A DNA stretch of 64,000 nucleotides, taken from NCBI GenBank assembly GCA_028641055.1, contig CM054058.1, positions 236,633,551 to 236,697,550 of the forward strand, written 5' to 3'. The notes under the pieces are model-generated. The model did no database searches, was not told where the DNA came from, and worked only from the letters and a program-made list of their open reading frames with translations. The position numbers were made by a program, and so were the translations under genes. This DNA comes from Alopecurus myosuroides (Eukaryota; Streptophyta; Magnoliopsida; Poales; Poaceae). The first letter of the stretch is position 1, and the number at the start of each line of letters is the position of its first letter. Shown piece after piece: positions 34,101 to 45,680 of the stretch.

Positions 34101-35901
34101 TTCTCTCGTTCGCATGTCAACGGGCTGCAAGAGACATACGTTGTAGGTCTTGCGAGACTACATGCACATGGGTGGGGTCCCTTGATTCCCGCGGACTCTG
34201 GGTCTATGATGGTCTGCCAGGGGCGCCTAGATATCCATCGTGAGGGGTGGAATCAGGGGTTCAACCTGCTGGCAGAAATGGGTGGGCATGCGTTGTGCGG
34301 AGAAGCACGGTTTGGCTTGGACCAACAACCGGGCCCCACACCTGAGTGGCAGTGGACAGGAATGTACACCTGGTTGTGCAACATGGTCTTGGTCGTCCAT
34401 GGGTAAAGTAACGCACCTCTGCAGAGTGTAAAATGATGTGGCATGTTACCCCCTGTTCCGGGAAGGAGCTGCGAACGCTGCAGGAAAGGCAACTCCATGA
34501 AGTTCTAGTCCTGTGAAGATCTGGCGGGCATAGTTTTCAGAATTAAAAGCAACCTCTTGAAGAAAGTTTTACAAAACCTTGCATTAGCTTATTACTCTTT
34601 CGAGTACAAAGCTGTAGTTAGTGCATCAAACCACCCACTATATATCATGAACTTGCTGAGTAACGCTCGTTACTCATTCATTCCCGTTTGACCCCCTGCT
34701 TAGAGTTGAAGCCTTATGGAAGTCGTCATCGTGAAGCCATCGCTACCTCATGAAGCTAGGTGGAGTCATATCTGACTTAGCCAATAAAGCATTCTAACCA
34801 ACAACGCTGGTGGAGGAGATGCTATCAAGGTGTAGTTGGAGAACATTCTTGGATTTAGTTGTTACAAGCCATAGATTAGGGATGACATCAGCCGTAGTGG
34901 ATTAGTTCTGAGCTAGAGTTCCTCTCCGGCTTGGAGCTTCAAATTGCTTCTTCTGATGTTTCATTTGCAGGAGATCTTCTTGATTCATCAAAGAGATTCT
35001 CAAGATTTTGTAATAAAGTTTGTATCCTATAGCTTTGCTTGGACCCGCTGTGTTTCTGTTGTACCACTCTGAGAGATGTAATATTCACGGATAAGTCCTT
35101 CTGTGAGTATTATGTCACCGACTTGCGCACTACACATGCAGTGATGTGTCGGGTCACCTCAATAACATGATAGATTGATAATCAACATACATAGCATTCA
35201 ATAATCATCGGATCCCAGCAAACACAACATGTAGCATTACAAAAAAGATGATCTCGATCATGTGAGGCAGCTCATAAGATCAAAACATGAGGCATAAGGT
35301 GGAGAGTACAACCATCTAGCTACTGCTATTGACCCGTAGTCTAAGGATGAACTACTCAAGCATCACTCTGGAGGCGGGCATGGTGGTGTAGACCCCTCCG
35401 GTGATGAATTCCTCTCCCGGCAGGGTGCCGGGGAGAGTTCCAGAACCTCCCGATCTCGGATTGACAATGACGGTGGCCTCGGGTGTTTCTCGGGAAAAGT
35501 GGTATATTTTTAGGGTTGACGTACCGGGGGAATAAATAGGCGAAAGAGCGACGGCGGTGGATGCCCGAGGGGCCCACACCACTTCCAGGCGCGGCCAGGG
35601 GCGCGCCGCCCTATGGTGTGCCCCCCTGTGGCCCCCCTCTGAGCCCTCTTCGGGACTCCGTGGAACCTTCGGGAATTCGAAGACTTCCGGGCTTCGAATT
35701 TTCCAGTTCCGAGAATATTTCCAGACCAACTTTTCTGAAACTAAAAATAGCAGAAAACAGGGAACTGGCTCCGTGGCAACTTGTCAATAGGTTAGTCCAT
35801 AAAATCGATAAAAATGACATAAATTGTAAGGAAAACATGTAGCATATGGCATAAAAACAACATGGAATATCAGAAATTAAGGATATGTTTATGATGTATC
35901 A
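28198..35901 (-). mobile_element. Minus-strand solo LTR, split by a 6.1-kb insert
   Basis: The left part (28198-29074) and right part (35167-35901) match, in reverse complement, the 3' and 5' halves of the LTR type seen at 1632-3204. Together they make about 1.6 kb, the length of that LTR. The ends are TGATG and GTATCA. The flanks are CGCAC (28193-28197) and CGCAA (35902-35906), a 5-bp duplication with one mismatch. No interior, primer site or second LTR accompanies it, so it is a solo LTR left by LTR-LTR recombination. Confidence 0.8.
29075..35161 (+). mobile_element. 6.1-kb LTR-type insert without coding genes
   Basis: It begins TGTAACATCCCAGTG and ends GGGTCACCTCA, flanked by a perfect 5-bp duplication ATAAC (29070-29074 and 35162-35166). 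It starts with TG and ends with CA. I see no internal repeat of its own ends and no gag or pol motif. It is either a very long solo LTR (a TGTAACA start followed by AT-rich and then GC-rich blocks recalls giant Triticeae LTRs such as Sukkula) or a non-autonomous LTR derivative. 29086-31960 and 32640-33600 are AT-rich and empty. 31960-32620 is GC-rich, contains ACCCTAACCCTAGC at about 32113, and is open in several frames without known domains. Confidence 0.7.
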
Positions 35902-35906
35902 CGCAA

Positions 35907-36000
35907 CCACCCCCGGGATGCCGCCTCTCCTTCAGTTTTCGCCCCCTGCATGCGTAGCCCCGACACCTCACACGGAGCTGGAGTGGCGTCAGATGTCGCG
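35907..36000. repeat. Tail of the interrupted LTR-like fragment
   Basis: A short stretch between the solo LTR and the second LTR-like copy, ending AGATGTCGCG. It is probably the continuation of 27575-28197 that was displaced by the solo LTR insertion. This is inferred from position. Confidence 0.4.
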
Positions 36001-36950
36001 TGTCGAAACGCGAACACCGGGAGTGACCAACGTCCAACTCCCTAATTTTTTCGGCAAGTGAGCGAGGAGGCTCCTATCAGCCCTGGAACGCTCGAGATGG
36101 CAAGAACTAAAGGGAGGGACAGCTCGTCCATCAAACTCAGCGACATAGGTTTTACCCAGGTTCAGGCCATCGCGAGATGGAACCCTACATCCTGCATGTC
36201 TGATCTGAAATTATATACCCCGTGTGTGTACAATCTTTCCTTCCTTCTTCTTATTCTTCCCCCTATTTATCCTCAGCGCATCAGTAGGTCCCACGGTGTG
36301 CTTGACACTTGGCAGAGTTGACGCCACCTACCCTGTGAGGTGCGGGGACTACGCATGCTGGGGGTGACAGCTGGACCGTGGGGCCACCGCGTGTCCCTTT
36401 ATTCCTGTTGCGAGGGACACGCGGGAGGCCCCTGCCCGGCCGCCCGTGGGTAGAACCTTTGTCTTCGTGGTGTGGGCCTCGCAGGCCACTCCGAGGAGCC
36501 CACTGCCTAGACGAAGGGCGGATTCTTCTCTCGTAAGGCACCAAGCGGGCCCACGCGCCGCGCATTCGTGGCACCCCTGTCAGGCGGGTGTCGACACTAT
36601 CCCCGGGCGTGGTCTGTCAGTGGGAGACTGACGGGCTAAGCCCCTCTAGGTGTGGGCCCAAGGTGTGCTCCTGTTGCTTCCTACAAAAAGAATAGATTTA
36701 CGGGAAGGCGTCGAGTCCACCTTGACTAGATAAGGCGTGAAGTACTCAAGTGTGCCCCGTCTCGAGGAGGCGCGGGAAGCCAGGCATCGCCTCGTCTCCG
36801 CACAGACTGATGCCATGGGAACGGGGTGAGAGGCATAGGCGAGGGAGACATCCCTGCCACGTGGGATGATGCGGTCGCGGTTAATGCCCTGGAAGGGGAA
36901 GTGCACGCGGCAAAATATCTCACTTCTAAGTGGCACAAAGTGACCATCAT
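36001..36950 (+). repeat. LTR-like fragment, second copy
   Basis: It starts TGTCGAAACGCGAACACCGGGAG and shares ordered blocks with 27575-28197, including the TTTACCCAGGTTCAGGCC segment. It is GC-rich after 36280. Small open frames on both strands have no known motif. Its right boundary is uncertain. Confidence 0.55.
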
Positions 36951-37869
36951 TTCATCGATTCATCTCCCAAACAAATATGTTTTCAGAAGTGACGACAACT
37001 TAAATATTTTGTATTAACATGTGAATTGATGTTAAATGCATGAGAACTTACATTAGTAAGGCAAACTTTTTTCCTCTTTTCTCACTACCAAATAAACATT
37101 TTCTAGAAGACATGTCACCATTTTTTTTTACAGAAAAACTGTCAATATAGTGACAAAAGAACCTCGATACCAGGATTGGGCATATGATTTGATGTCGAAT
37201 TGTCAATGTAAGCAGGTTCAAAGGTTTCCTGGTTGTGGGCTGCAACACTAAGCACAAATACGAATGAGAAGATTGATCACTCATTTAGTCATTCCCCTTC
37301 TCAACTCCTGATCTGCTGAGCACTCTGTCACTGTCTCACCCTAAGATCAAATGAGGCTTTGTAGAATAGGACTACAAAAGAGTAAGAAGAGCATGATTGG
37401 AGATTTGAGAGCCGGGAAGCTAATATATTTAACAACGAACCAAGATCTTGCTGGATTAGGGAAAGGAGGGAGATGTGTCATCTTTGATGCCTCAAACATC
37501 CATTTGATGGGGAATGAGTAGAACGTTGATTGAGGAGAGAAATGGAGTTGTTGGTCTCCATTAATGGCTACGACGGCCTCGATTTTGGGTGCGCAAGAGA
37601 GCAGCGACTTTGTTTGCTGAGGAGCCGGTGAGACTAGAGACGAGCCGACGACTAGGAATACAGAGGAGATCGATGGGGTGTTGCGGGAAACATAGCGATC
37701 GATTGGATAGCATCAGCGATCCATTATGCTTAATTTTTTCTATTATTTTCTCAAATATCCTAGTATTACTATATTGGACTATACTTGGGCCAGTCCCCTG
37801 GCCCAGGGAGCGCGCCCTGCTGCCCCGGCCTATGGGCCGGCCCTGGGTGTTTCTCATCCCATGAGGCAT
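36951..37869. other. Intergenic, nothing recognised
   Basis: AT-rich, then moderately GC-rich. The open frames at 37561-37929 (minus) and 37589-37864 (plus) overlap each other and lack domains. The last 20-odd bases share CTCATCCCATGAGGCATTTC with the sequence near 26258. Confidence 0.35.
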
Positions 37870-38057
37870 TTCTTGGCTCTTTGGGGAGTGGGATCTATGC
37901 CAGGTACCACTATCGATGTGGACCTGCATAGTCTCCGTCGTAGAGGCATTGTTGGCGTACTAGTTGGGATGAACCAGATCAGCTATTTCAAGAGGAAGAG
38001 GGATTAAATAGGTCCTTATATTAAATCAGTTGGAGTTCTATTACTAAAGGGGTGTGA

Positions 38058-38519
38058 TTGCACATCCGTCCAGAGCCAGCTGATTTTATCCCTGAGACCG
38101 ACTTTGCGCCTTTTGTGTGGAGAAGGAAGAGTAGAGATGACGCTTCAGATAGTGGCATGGAGGGGCCTCTTATGGATGCGCCAAGGTCTAGTGGGGCTAC
38201 TACCCTGGTTGTTGATGGTGATACGCCTATGATGAACGCACCTAATGACGGGACAATTGAGTTCACATCACTGAATTCCTCCGTGCAGACTTTGTTGAAG
38301 AATATAGCGGTGACACCTATGAACCCGAATCCGAGAACATCGAGGGAAATTCAGCCGATTAAGGAAGCGAATGCGATGTTGCAAGTTCAGAAGGAGGCAG
38401 GGATTTGGCATGTTGGTGGATACACTTTGATGCTTTCTGTAGCTAGGGTGTGGAGCCACAATCAGACCCTTCCACCGTCGATCAGCCTAGGGAGGACCGC
38501 CGAGTGGTCAACCCGATGA
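38058..38519 (+). pseudogene. LINE ORF1 fragment
   Basis: A 153-codon frame. A neighbouring frame just upstream (37883-38005) reads TTIDVDLHSLRRRGIVGVLVG, which is typical of LINE ORF1 downstream of its DUF4283 region. The two are separated by frame breaks. The 38058 frame continues with PEPADFIPETDFAPFVWRRK and a low-complexity part, then decays. ORF1 normally encodes an RNA-binding chaperone. More ORF1 sequence reappears beyond the gypsy relic at 47290-47440 (IPSHLVGEVIEVGMDEAGLW). Confidence 0.65.
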
Positions 38520-39171
38520 GGGGAGGCCCATAGGTGGGCGTGCGAGACTCATATGGTGCATGGGGCGCTGAACTTGGGGTCTCCCGGGAGGCATGCTACG
38601 TCGGCTTGGACCTCACCTAGTCCTCCTCATGGATCGCGGGCGGCTTCGGGGGGAGCCCACGCCTGTGCTCGTCTTAGTCTTCGCTCACCCATACGGAGAT
38701 TGGCGCCCAGCCAGCTGCTTCGCCATATTTGCCACCTGCGGTTCAGCAGGACACCATGGTTGAGGGGGCTGCTACACCACTCTCTCCCTCTCCTGTGGTG
38801 TCCGGGAGAAGACAACGCCCATGGTCACACCTAGGCACAGCAGAGGTCCTGCGACTTCGGCGCATGGTGCCTCGGTGAAGGACTAGGATGTGTTATCAAA
38901 GGCAATGCGGCGCAAGGCGGTAGTGTTCACTAATTCTCCGCCTGGTACATCACCATTGAGAAAAGATTTTCTTTCTCTTACTATGTCTCAATTATATTCT
39001 AGATTATAAAATTTTGGCATTGTTTTAGGAAGGAATGAGGAAGAAATTCTAGTTTTGTCTAATGCGTTGAAACATGCGGAGTATGACCATCTAAAGGTTT
39101 CTCCTGGTGTTTTGCGTAGGCTGGTTACCACACCCATTGATAAGTATGAGGCGAATTCCACAATTGATGGT

Positions 39172-40751
39172 TAATGTTTTTGGTGATCACACACCCGTTG
39201 GGAAACACCAAGAGGAACGTATGATGTAGACAACAATGAGTTTTCCCCCAGTTAATAAACCAACGTTATCAATCCAGTAGGACTTCAAAATTTCTTAGTA
39301 TATTGCTTGTGTCAATGGCACTGTTTAACTTTGTTGACCAAGCGTGGACCTGCACACAAACACAAAGTCTTTCTTGCTAAAAACTAGAGAATTAATTGTA
39401 TTGAGTGGTTGGAGAATATTAAAAAAGGGAACAATGAGCAAGTGATTATGAAAGTAAGTAAACAAGATTGTAATCAATGAGGAAAATAGCACATGGTGTC
39501 TCTCCTAAGAACAATAAACATGTTGGGTGAACAAATTACAACTGGGCAATTGAAAAATCATGAACGTATAACAATACTATTATGAAGAAATATAGTTCAC
39601 GAGTTCTAACATTGTTAGCGTTACGTCAAAATAATTAGACCGCCATCTGATAGCATATATTACTAAAAGTCCACATTCAGACAGAAATCCATCAAATCTC
39701 GCTGGTATTAAGTTGCAGCAACAAAGTGGTTGCTTGTGTGTAACATACAAATGCATTAATAATAATATGTAAGCAATAATCCTCATATGTAGACAAGAAC
39801 ACTGTTGTTTTCTCCCTAGTTGCAACAACACATCCTCCACCTTACACATTTCTGTCACTTGAGCGCAGATGCAAAGGAGGCATGAACCCACTATCTAGCA
39901 AATAAACCCTCTCTTGGAGGTGCATGCAATAACTTGGACAAGGCAATCATACACAACAGAGAGCAATGCAAGATAAGATTAAAACTCTCTAATGATACAA
40001 GTGAAGCAACTCAATACGACATGAACAAAGTAATAATAATTTCATAGTTCATCGGATCCTAGCAAACAGAACATGTAGCAATTATATAACGGTGATCTTG
40101 ATCATATTCGGTAGCTCACAAAATCTAAACATGGTGGCACAAGGAGGATAAAATACCATCTAGCTACTACTATGGACCCGTATACCCGAATGAACTACTC
40201 ACGCATCTGTCCGGAAGCGATCATGGCGATGTAGAGGCCTATGGTGACGCTCCCCCTCTCCGGCAGGGTGCCAAAGCAGGGCTCCAGAAGCCCTAGATTG
40301 TGCATCCGAGGTGACGACGACTCTGTATATGTTTCATGGAAAATTTCTCTGTTCCTAGAGTTTTTAGGGTAAAAGGAAATTTATAGACGAAGAGGCGGCA
40401 CGAGGCGGTGGCCAGGGCCACGGGATGACCCCTAGGTGCGGGTCAAGGGGGTCGCGCTTGGTGGTTTCCTTGTGGGCCCCTGGCTCCCCTCCAGCTATCT
40501 TTTGGGCTTCGTCTTTGTTCCGGGTAAAAAATGATCTCCATAAATTTTCATGACTTTTGGCGAATATTTTCTTCAGAAATTTTCTGAAACATAAAAACAA
40601 CAGAAATTAGAAACTGGATCTGAGCATCTTGTTAATAGGTTAGTCCCTGAAGTCATCCGTAAAATGAAGTAAAACATGTAGAAAAAAATGTAAGAACATA
40701 AAGAAAACAAGCATGGAGCATAAAAATTCTAGATACGTTTGGGATGTATCA
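39172..40751 (-). repeat. 3' LTR of the gypsy relic
   Basis: 1580 bp ending GGATGTATCA. It begins TAATGTTTTTGGTGATC where the other copy has TGATGTTTTTTGG, so its terminal dinucleotide is mutated. Confidence 0.8.
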
Positions 40752-43457
40752 GCATCCCCAAGGTTAACTCATGCTCGTCCTCCAGTAGGTAAGTGATAAT
40801 AAAGTAATATTTTAGGTGACATGTTACCTACACAATCTTGATCAAGTAGCAACGTAAATCATGTAAACTAATATCAAATAAATACGAGCTGATATTTATA
40901 GTTGACATCAAATGAATAATGTATAAACCATTAGGAAAACTAAAATGATTCAATACTAAAGAGACGATCAACCATGCAAAGTATATTAAAGATGATTTAA
41001 GCATCAAGCACAATAATATAATCATCCAAAGCATCAAATACCCACAGTAAAAAAATCACGATCAAGTCAAGTGATAACAATATGTAGAAGACCATCTTGT
41101 TATTTGTGCATTAAAAATGAGTAAGAGTTTAGCATTGGTTGCTGGCACTAGGATTTTATGGCTAAAAGAACATTATGGTGGTTTGGATGGTTAATGGAAG
41201 AAAGTCTCACACGGCTGGAAGTGATCATAGACAAGAGGAAGTCTTATAATTGAAGTTATGCAAGGAGTAGTGATTTCCACACAACAGATGCACATAGAGC
41301 TATAAGTGTATGAAAGCTCAACAATGGAACTAGCGGGGGTGCATTCAACTTGCTTGCTCACAAAAACCTAGAGAACTTTTGAGGAGTCTCATCATTGGAA
41401 TATACAAGCCAAGTTCTATAATGTAAGGATCCCCACATAGTTATGCAAGTAATAATATGAAAAAAATCTCCAAACTGAATTATATGTGCTAAACATAAGC
41501 ACAAGTGTGGAATAAAGGATAGTAATGCTGCCCCCTCTCTATTTTTATACTTTTTATATTTTGGTGGCCTCCGTGGATCTTCCATATTTTCTCTCATTTG
41601 TCCTCTTCGGGATCTTTCAATTGTGGCCTCTTTGGGCTCTTTTGGTGGTCTCTTTGGACTCTTTTCAATCCTCACCGTTAGGGGAAACATTCCATATTGC
41701 AATAAATCATCACACTTTTAGTACTCGTAACTCATAATAAAATATCTATGATGTATCAAACTAAATATAACAATGAAGCATGTCATCAAGTACCATAATG
41801 TAGATGTATATTGCATGACAATATATCTCGGAACGGCTATGGAAATGTCGTGTTAGGTAGGTATGGTGGTTGTTTTGAGGAAGACATATGGGCTATGTGT
41901 AGGAGAACAAGATAAAGTTCTCCCACGAGGTTTGGATGTACTGGCAAAGTATACACCTACTCCCGTTGTGAGAAAGGGCGGTGCACAACACCGTAGATGC
42001 TAGCAAATATGGTTAGTGGTAGTGCCAGAAAATCGTAACTTAACTTGAATAAAAAAGAAATCACAAGTTAAAAGATTTCAACTAGCATATGATCTCGCAA
42101 GATATAATGAATATCACTCCAAGAGGTTCCACGGAAATGATAAGTCATATTTAGCTACCATAACCGTAGCGCTTAACAAAGATTATCATTGTTACTATCC
42201 ACAATGGAAGTCATATAAGACCGATTATTCAAGTGTGGCATAGTTTCAGGCTTTTAGACCAACCATCAATTGTTTTTACATTACTAAACCAGCAAGTTTA
42301 CCCCATTAAGCATATTATTATCTCAAAACTACTGCAATTATTCAAGTGAAACAATTTAATGATCTACAAGATTATGTAGTTTCTTCTCATACCACTACCA
42401 CATGCATGAAAATTTTCAATCCAGTCAACACCAAGCAACTTGAAAAAACTCTCTAAATACCAAAGAGCTAATCATATCTAAATATAGCAAACAAACAAGC
42501 TCTAAACAAGATAAGCAAGGAAAACAAGAGCTAATAATAGCAGTAGCAAAAACTGAACACCCATAATAATGGAGTGTGACCAACGAAGAATGCTAGGATC
42601 CAACCAGTTATGACCAGAAAGAAAACAAAACAAAACAAAACAAAACTAAAAGCAAAATAAAAAGATGCTCCAAGAATAACACATAGTATGTGAAGCAATA
42701 AAAATATAGTGTCTTGAAAGATGACCTTTGTTGATGAAGAAGGGGATGCCTCGTGCATCCCCAAGCTTTCACGCATGGACTCCTTGGATATTTCTTGGGG
42801 GTGAAATGGGCATCCCAATCTTGAGATTTTTTCCATCCTTCGTCTTCTCATATCATCCTGCTCTCCTTACACTTGAAAACTTCCTTCACACAAAACTTCT
42901 CACAATTTTCATTAGCGGGGTTAGTGCATAAAAAATGACTTGGTTCAGTTTCAACACAAGAAAACACGCAATTTACAAATTAGCTATTGTCACAACTTCT
43001 TTTGAAACTCTCCTAATCAAGAGAACACAAAAACAAAAAGATTAAGAGGCAAATGCAAACAAAGACATAAATCTGTCAAAACAGAAATAACTGTAAAGAA
43101 GAAATTTTTTTAGAGGCACTTACGTAGCTCAAATCGAAAGTTGTAAACTAATGAAAGTTACATAACAACCTAGGGAAAACAGCTGGGTTGTTTCAGAATT
43201 ATATCGCACTCTGAATGAGAGATACAAATTTTTTGGTGAAACAAAAAATCTGGACATAAAACAACAAATTGCACTTCCTTTCAAATAGAGGTTACTATTT
43301 TGGCACAAAAACAAAATAAAAAGGATAAAGAGCGGTTGTTACAGGGCTAATAACTTCAAAGACTCGGGAAAACAAAAATAAAATAAGAGAAAACAAGGTG
43401 GGTTGCCTCCCGCACGTGTTTTTCTTTAACGCATTTTAGCTAGGCATGAAGCAAGGA

Positions 43458-43876
43458 TCAAGTATTATCAATAGAATCATAGCTAGCCCTCGCAATGGAC
43501 TCAAAAAGTAACTTCATTATCTTTCTAGGGAAATTTTCCATGCCCTTCTTGAGGGGAAACTGAAATCTTATAATTCTCTCTTTCATACCAACCACAGCAC
43601 CAACGGAGCGAAAAAAGGGTCTTTCCAAAATAATAGGACCAGAAGCATTGCATTCAATATCCAAAATAAGAAAATAAACGGGTCATAATTATCATTAACA
43701 ATAATAGGAACATCATCAATCCTTTCCAAAGGTCTCTTAATGGTGGAATTAATAAGACGGACTCCAAACATACTAGCATCCAAAGGCTTCAAATCAAGCA
43801 TATCATTAAAAAAAATGGGCGTAACAGAAAAACTAGCACCAAGATCACATAAAGAATTACAACAAAAATCATTCAC
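43458..43876 (-). pseudogene. Retropepsin-like protease remnant
   Basis: Two overlapping minus frames (43583-43876 and 43458-43664) read LCDLGASFSVTP, then a beta-strand region with RPLERIDDVPIIV, then the region around IILERPFF. This is the layout of a plant gypsy aspartic protease with a D-L-G in place of D-T/S-G. The frame breaks near 43660. Without an RT downstream it cannot represent a full pol. Confidence 0.7.
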
Positions 43877-44322
43877 TCTTATTATAATATTAGGTTCCCA
43901 ACCATCTTGTAAGAGGCTTCAAGCTTGAGCCTTTCTTCTCTAGCTTTAATAAGAGCATTAGTGATGCGTTTAGTGAAATCAATATTTAACTTACTAGAAT
44001 TAGAATCCTTGGCCATTTCAGTATTATAAATCAACTTTATCATCCTACAATGTAGTGGGAAAATTTTCTCCTAAATTCACATTATCATCAAGGCCACTTT
44101 CAACAATTTTCTTACTAGAAAATATCACACTCTTCAAATGTTCGGGACTCCTTCTACCTAAAGTGTGAACCTCTCCAATTCCCTTTTTGACAATTAACAT
44201 GTTTATGATCATTAGCATGCTCATGGGTACTGAAAGTTTTAAGTTCCTCAAAAGGTTGGATGATGCAAATTTTAATAGGCTCTCTTTTAGCAGAAATTTT
44301 AGCAGCTTCTTCTCTTTCTCTT

Positions 44323-45504
44323 CTAGCACGAATTTGAGCTAATATTTTCATTTATTTGAACTTGTATATAATTTATAGGTTCATTTTTCTTGACTTCAAG
44401 AGGTGTAGTCCTAATTTTTAAAATTTGAACATCATGATCAACACTATCAACTTCCAAGACAAGATTATTTAGTTTTTCCTCGACAGTTTTATTGAAAAAA
44501 AATTGTGAAGAAATAAATTCTTTGAGTATGTTTTCTAGATCATAGGTGGAGATTTTAGGATTGTTATAACCATTGACATAGGAATTCCCATACAAATTAC
44601 CACTATTAGGAGGATATGGCATATAGTTGTTACCACCAAAATTATTTATACAAGCATTGTTGTTGAAATTGTTTCTAGCAATAAAATTCACATCAACTTG
44701 ATCATTTTCATTAGAAACCATAGAATTTAAGGGAACATTATTTGGATCCATAGGCACTTGTTTAGTAAGCATATCAATTTTATCACCCAAGGAAGAGACC
44801 TCCTCACTAGAATTTACCTTTCTGTGTGCCATCGAGAATAGTTTGTCATGAAATCATCCAATAACATATTTGATGAACCTAATGTGATATTCAAAAATGT
44901 TCCTCCTGCAGTTGAATCCAATAAATTCCTCGAAGAAAATTTAATCTTGCATGAAAATTTTAATCCAATAAATTTTAATCTTGCAACCATCCACATAGTT
45001 AATCCGTGTGTGGGACAATTCTTTATCATAGTTTTCGTTCTTTCCAAGATTGAGCAACATGTTCATTTTAATTATGTCTAAATTTCATAATGTTACTCCT
45101 CAATTGTATAATTTTTGCAGGTGGATAATACTTCGCAATAAAAGCATCTTTGCATTTAGTCCAAGAATCAATAGTATTTTCAGGCAAAGATAATAACTGC
45201 TCCTTAGCTCATCCTCTTAAAGAAAAAGGGAAAATATCAATTTCACAATGTCACCATGTACATATTTATAATTTTTCATATCACATAACTCAATAAAGTT
45301 ATTTAAGTGAGAGGCAGCATTTTCTCCAATACCAGAAAATTGTTCTTTCATGACAAGATTCAACAAAGCTGGTTTTATCTCATAGAATACTGATGTAGTA
45401 GCAGGTGGAGCAATAGGTGTGCATATGAAATACTTATTATTGTTACTCGTAAATTCACAAAGCTTGGTGGTGTCATTGGTACCCATTCTTGCAAGATAAA
45501 ACAA
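44323..45504 (-). pseudogene. Gypsy gag remnant
   Basis: 45217-45504 contains FYEIKPALLNLVMKEQFSG followed by an HLNNFIELCDM-like motif, typical of the gag of Athila-like or related plant gypsy elements. The frame then breaks near 45215. The rest of the gag core continues with shifts toward 44814, and an Asn-rich stretch (44323-44832) follows with repeated NN and NNYMPYPP segments. Gag would form the virus-like particle. Several breaks make it non-functional. Confidence 0.72.
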
Positions 45505-45650
45505 GACAAGCTAATAAAGCAAGTAAAAGACTAGAAACTAGAGGACTATTTTTTCGATATAAGAAAAACAAAGCTAAACAAAAGTAAACTAAGCAAGAAC
45601 AAAACAAAAGATAGAAATTGGAAGTGTGTAACTCCCCTATCTGAAAGCTT

Positions 45651-45671
45651 GAATCCCCGGCAACGGCGCCA
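45651..45671 (-). other. Primer-binding site (tRNA-Asp), perfect
   Basis: The minus strand reads TGGCGCCGTTGCCGGGGATT and continues with C. It lies 9 bases inside the right (5') LTR. This is the intact form of the site that is mutated at 3220. Confidence 0.85.
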
Positions 45672-45680
45672 GAAAATCCT

